Source: CAYWLQ01 sp964458775
GTDB taxonomy: Bacteria; Myxococcota_A; Polyangia; JAAYKL01
Assembly (NCBI GenBank): GCA_964458775.1
Contig: CAYWLQ010000002.1
Span: forward strand, 24,106-88,105
Reading direction: 5' to 3'
Length of the DNA stretch: 64,000 bases
The notes beneath the pieces were generated by a model. That model was not told where the DNA came from. It saw nothing but the letters and a program-made list of their open reading frames with translations, and did no database searches. Position 1 is the first letter of the stretch. Every line of letters starts with the position of its first letter. Below are positions 61,755 to 64,000 of this stretch, in pieces. A program made the position numbers and the translations under genes.

Positions 61755-62423
61755 TTGCAAATTGATTTCGAAAGAAAAGAAATCCAACTGAAGATAGTTT
61801 ACTACGGTCCCGGACTTAGCGGCAAAACCACAAATCTTATCTACATTCATAAGATTTGTTCTCCTTCTAACAGGGGAAGACTTATGACTTTGGAAACCAA
61901 GGACGATAGAACCTTGTTCTTTGATTTATTGCCCATAAGATTTGAAAGTGCATCAGGACTGTCTATTGCTATTAAGTTATTTACTGTTCCCGGACAGGTA
62001 ATTCACAATGCAACTCGTAAACTTGTTCTTAAAGGTGCAGATGCGGTTGCCTTTATTGCAGATTCTCAAATATCTGAGATTAAGAACAATCAGGAGTCTT
62101 TTCTTAACCTAAAACAGAACCTAAAAGACAGCAATCTCAACTTAAAAGATATGCCTTTTGTCATTCAGTTTAACAAAAGAGATTTGCCTCATATACGACC
62201 TGATTCTGAAATAGATGCAATGGCTCTAAAAGGACGTGAACCGGTTTACAAAGCAATTGCTCTCAAAGGTGACGGAGTCATAGAGACGTTGTTAGGTCTT
62301 ATTGAAATTACTTGGCAACGTTTAGATGAAGAACATAATCTAACCGGAAAATTTGGTTTAGAGGGAATAAGACTGCTTCGAAGCCTTAAATCACAGCTTC
62401 AAACAACAGAGGCTTCTTCATGA
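61755..62423 (+). CDS. MglA-like small GTPase
   Basis: A 222-residue Ras-like GTPase of the bacterial MglA/Arf-like group. The P-loop is YYGPGLSGKTTN, the G3 region is TVPGQV (the Gly-Gln after VP replaces the usual DxxG, as in MglA), and the G4 motif is FNKRDLP. MglA proteins control polarity, motility and other switches in Myxococcus. The C-terminal 40 residues are extended. It starts with TTG 61755 after CGGGAG. Its stop overlaps the histidine kinase start by 4 bases (ATGA), so the two are coupled. A signalling pair is therefore likely. Confidence 0.88.
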   Translation: MQIDFERKEIQLKIVYYGPGLSGKTTNLIYIHKICSPSNRGRLMTLETKDDRTLFFDLLPIRFESASGLSIAIKLFTVPGQVIHNATRKLVLKGADAVAFIADSQISEIKNNQESFLNLKQNLKDSNLNLKDMPFVIQFNKRDLPHIRPDSEIDAMALKGREPVYKAIALKGDGVIETLLGLIEITWQRLDEEHNLTGKFGLEGIRLLRSLKSQLQTTEASS

Positions 62424-63817
62424 CAACCCGCAAATTAGAAGCCGCTTTCAATCCCAAACTAGGCGAGTTGGTTGACAGCGGAAGTTTTTTTGAGGTTCTC
62501 AACAACTATCACAAATTATTTGATTTGTCTGTCAGAGTTTTTGACGAAGATGGAAATCTCATCAGCGAAGCGGCGGCCGGACACAATGTCTGTAAGATTT
62601 TCGGCCAAACTGAAAATGCAAAAAAACGATGTATTGCAACTCGCATGAAGGTGAAAAAGTCATTGCCGGAAGACAAACGACTTCTATCTATCGATTGTCT
62701 ATGCGGGTTAAGATATACTTCGGCACCAATATCCTTCAACAATAAAATTCTAGGCAAACTGGTTGTAGGTCCTTATCGTCCGACAGAACAAGATCGACTT
62801 GATTGTAAGATATCCATTATTCCTCCTGAAGAGCAAATAGATCTAAAGGAGACAGAGGATGTTTTAGCATTGGTACGCCAAACACCGGTTGCACTTATAC
62901 GTAAAATTGCCAATGCTATGTTGTCCGTATTCGATGCCATTTTGTTTTCAGCGCACAAAGCATTGCTTGCCAGCGAAATGCATATTGCCTCAGTGAAAAT
63001 GTCTTTTTCGGAACTGGCCGAAAAAAATAAACAACTTGAGGAAATGCATGATCGTATGAAGGAGTTTGACAGGATTAAGTCCAGTTTCTTATCTACTGTC
63101 AGTCATGAATTGAGAACACCCCTTACCTCGATTATCGGCTATAGCGATATGCTTTCAGCAGGAATAGCAGGTGAGTTGGGTGAAGAACAGCTTCGTTTTA
63201 TTGAGACTATTAAAACAAAAGGAGAAGAGCTGTTGCGATTGATAAGCTCAATTCTGGATTTCTCGCAAATAGAAACAGGACATTTAACTTTAGATGTTGA
63301 AGAGATTAATCCAAAAAAACTCTTGGAAAATGTAGTTGAAAAACACAAAGAAATTGCAGAACGCAGAGGAGTTAAATTATCTCTTTATACAGCTGATGAT
63401 CTCCCAAAGATCACTATTGATGCATTAAAAATTCAATCTGCAGTAGGGCATTTGGTAGATAATGCAATTAAGTTTTCTCCTCCCGGTGCTGTAGTTAGAA
63501 TATCAGCTGAAATAATAATTTCAGAAGACAATGAAACTGATGACGATGAATTTGGATTTGTACTGATGGCATCTCCGCATTTGTTTGCCATTTCAGTTCA
63601 GGATTTTGGAGACGGAATAGCAAGTGAAAATCATGAAGCTATATTTGAGCCCTTTACCCAGCTTGATGCCTCCACAACGCGTGAGCATGGCGGTGCCGGA
63701 CTCGGTTTAGCTATTGTCAAACAGTTTGTTTCTGCACATAACGGCACAATAGAAGTTTGCAGTACTCCTCACGAGGGAAGTCGTTTTGTAATTCGCCTTC
63801 CTGTATCCGTCTCTTAG
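62420..63817 (+). CDS. PocR-domain sensor histidine kinase
   Basis: A 465-residue cytoplasmic kinase. The first 160 residues form a PocR domain (LFDLSVRVFDEDGNLI, then KRCIATRM, then CGLRYTSAPI), a small-ligand sensor. A coiled segment leads to the dimer/H-box with H229 in STVSHELRTPLTSIIGY. The ATPase domain has the N-box DNAIKFSPPGAVV, G1 DFGDGIASENHE and GGAGLGLAIVKQF. There is no receiver gene beside it in the window. The GTPase gene is coupled upstream, as seen in other myxobacterial GTPase-kinase pairs. Confidence 0.9.
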   Translation: MTTRKLEAAFNPKLGELVDSGSFFEVLNNYHKLFDLSVRVFDEDGNLISEAAAGHNVCKIFGQTENAKKRCIATRMKVKKSLPEDKRLLSIDCLCGLRYTSAPISFNNKILGKLVVGPYRPTEQDRLDCKISIIPPEEQIDLKETEDVLALVRQTPVALIRKIANAMLSVFDAILFSAHKALLASEMHIASVKMSFSELAEKNKQLEEMHDRMKEFDRIKSSFLSTVSHELRTPLTSIIGYSDMLSAGIAGELGEEQLRFIETIKTKGEELLRLISSILDFSQIETGHLTLDVEEINPKKLLENVVEKHKEIAERRGVKLSLYTADDLPKITIDALKIQSAVGHLVDNAIKFSPPGAVVRISAEIIISEDNETDDDEFGFVLMASPHLFAISVQDFGDGIASENHEAIFEPFTQLDASTTREHGGAGLGLAIVKQFVSAHNGTIEVCSTPHEGSRFVIRLPVSVS

Positions 63818-64000
63818 TTTTTCTCATATCGTTTTTATTTGTTCGGTAAACTATTCTTGAATTAAAGGAAGTGAAAAAAGCATATATAAATTGTCGCGAT
63901 CAACAACGGGATGCTGCATATCTGCCGAAAGTTTGGGAACTTGTTTTATCCTGACTTCGACTGTTTGAGATGCAAATATGAGTGATTACGGGAGTTTAAA
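63818..64000. other. End of window with no assigned gene
   Basis: A short minus-strand frame (about 63851-63985) reads SQTVEVRIKQVPKLSAD and ends in LPLIQE, which looks coding-like, but an in-frame stop lies just upstream and the window ends soon after. A short plus-strand frame from a GTG near 63872 is weaker. I assign neither. Confidence 0.4.

Noticed and set aside
1..64000. tRNA, rRNA, riboswitch or insertion-sequence genes
   Set aside because: I looked for cloverleaf-like ends (CCA/TTCGA patterns), known leader motifs and transposase motifs and saw none that I could support.

Overview
The window looks like an AT-rich chromosome segment of an uncultured bacterium close to the Myxococcota / former Deltaproteobacteria. 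The evidence is an MglA-type GTPase, a Ser/Thr kinase with a PEGA tail, zinc-ribbon FHA proteins, PilZ and multi-receiver GGDEF signalling, many lipoproteins with long Asp-rich linkers, and two C-terminal tails that resemble the MYXO-CTERM sorting signal. Two runs of exactly 100 N (2397-2496 and 29206-29305) sit inside coding tandem repeats. They mark a draft or metagenomic scaffold and create false frame changes in two real genes.

Layout. 1-8.8 kb: end of a sigma-54 activator, a secreted subtilase, a Cys-rich lipoprotein, a receiver protein, a PEGA Ser/Thr kinase coupled to a LysM protein, a lipoprotein, purN, a PilZ protein and an FtsB-like protein. 8.9-14.4 kb: a 1035-aa zinc-ribbon/ATPase/TPR protein, a DUF3467 protein and the serA-serC pair. 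14.7-21.7 kb: two GH5 mannanase-like enzymes, a REC/Hpt/GGDEF protein and an acetylesterase lipoprotein, which together suggest plant mannan or hemicellulose breakdown. 22.0-28.05 kb: a translationally coupled operon of a B12-type radical SAM enzyme and two proteins that each fuse an intact ketosynthase to a dead ketosynthase. 28.1-31.65 kb: a lipoprotein and a seven-bladed propeller lipoprotein studded with Asp-repeat insertions. 31.8-42.7 kb: an ABC exporter pair, pcnB, a ClC channel beside a PtsN-like protein, a PQQ-repeat protein, a peptidoglycan-binding protein, an AmmeMemoRadiSam enzyme and a TlpA-like protein. 42.9-49.7 kb: twin FHA proteins, rimO, a small secreted protein, a thermonuclease, an eight-repeat zinc protein and a lipoprotein. 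50.0-52.1 kb: a patchwork of gene fragments around a strikingly GC-rich metallophosphoesterase gene. 52.3-58.5 kb: a beta-helix lipoprotein, then a four-gene operon (phosphate-selective-type porin, VTC domain, thymidylate-kinase-like repeat protein, DUF4956). 58.6-64 kb: an Asp-Thr repeat lipoprotein, transketolase, and an MglA-like GTPase coupled to a PocR histidine kinase.

The most unusual systems are the radical SAM / double-ketosynthase operon, in which one dead domain carries the Cys-to-Gln change typical of polyketide chain-length factors, and the porin-VTC-kinase-DUF4956 operon, a candidate phosphate or polyphosphate system with a new repeat protein. Neither has been tested here against any database. 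The functions given are inferred from motifs and gene order.
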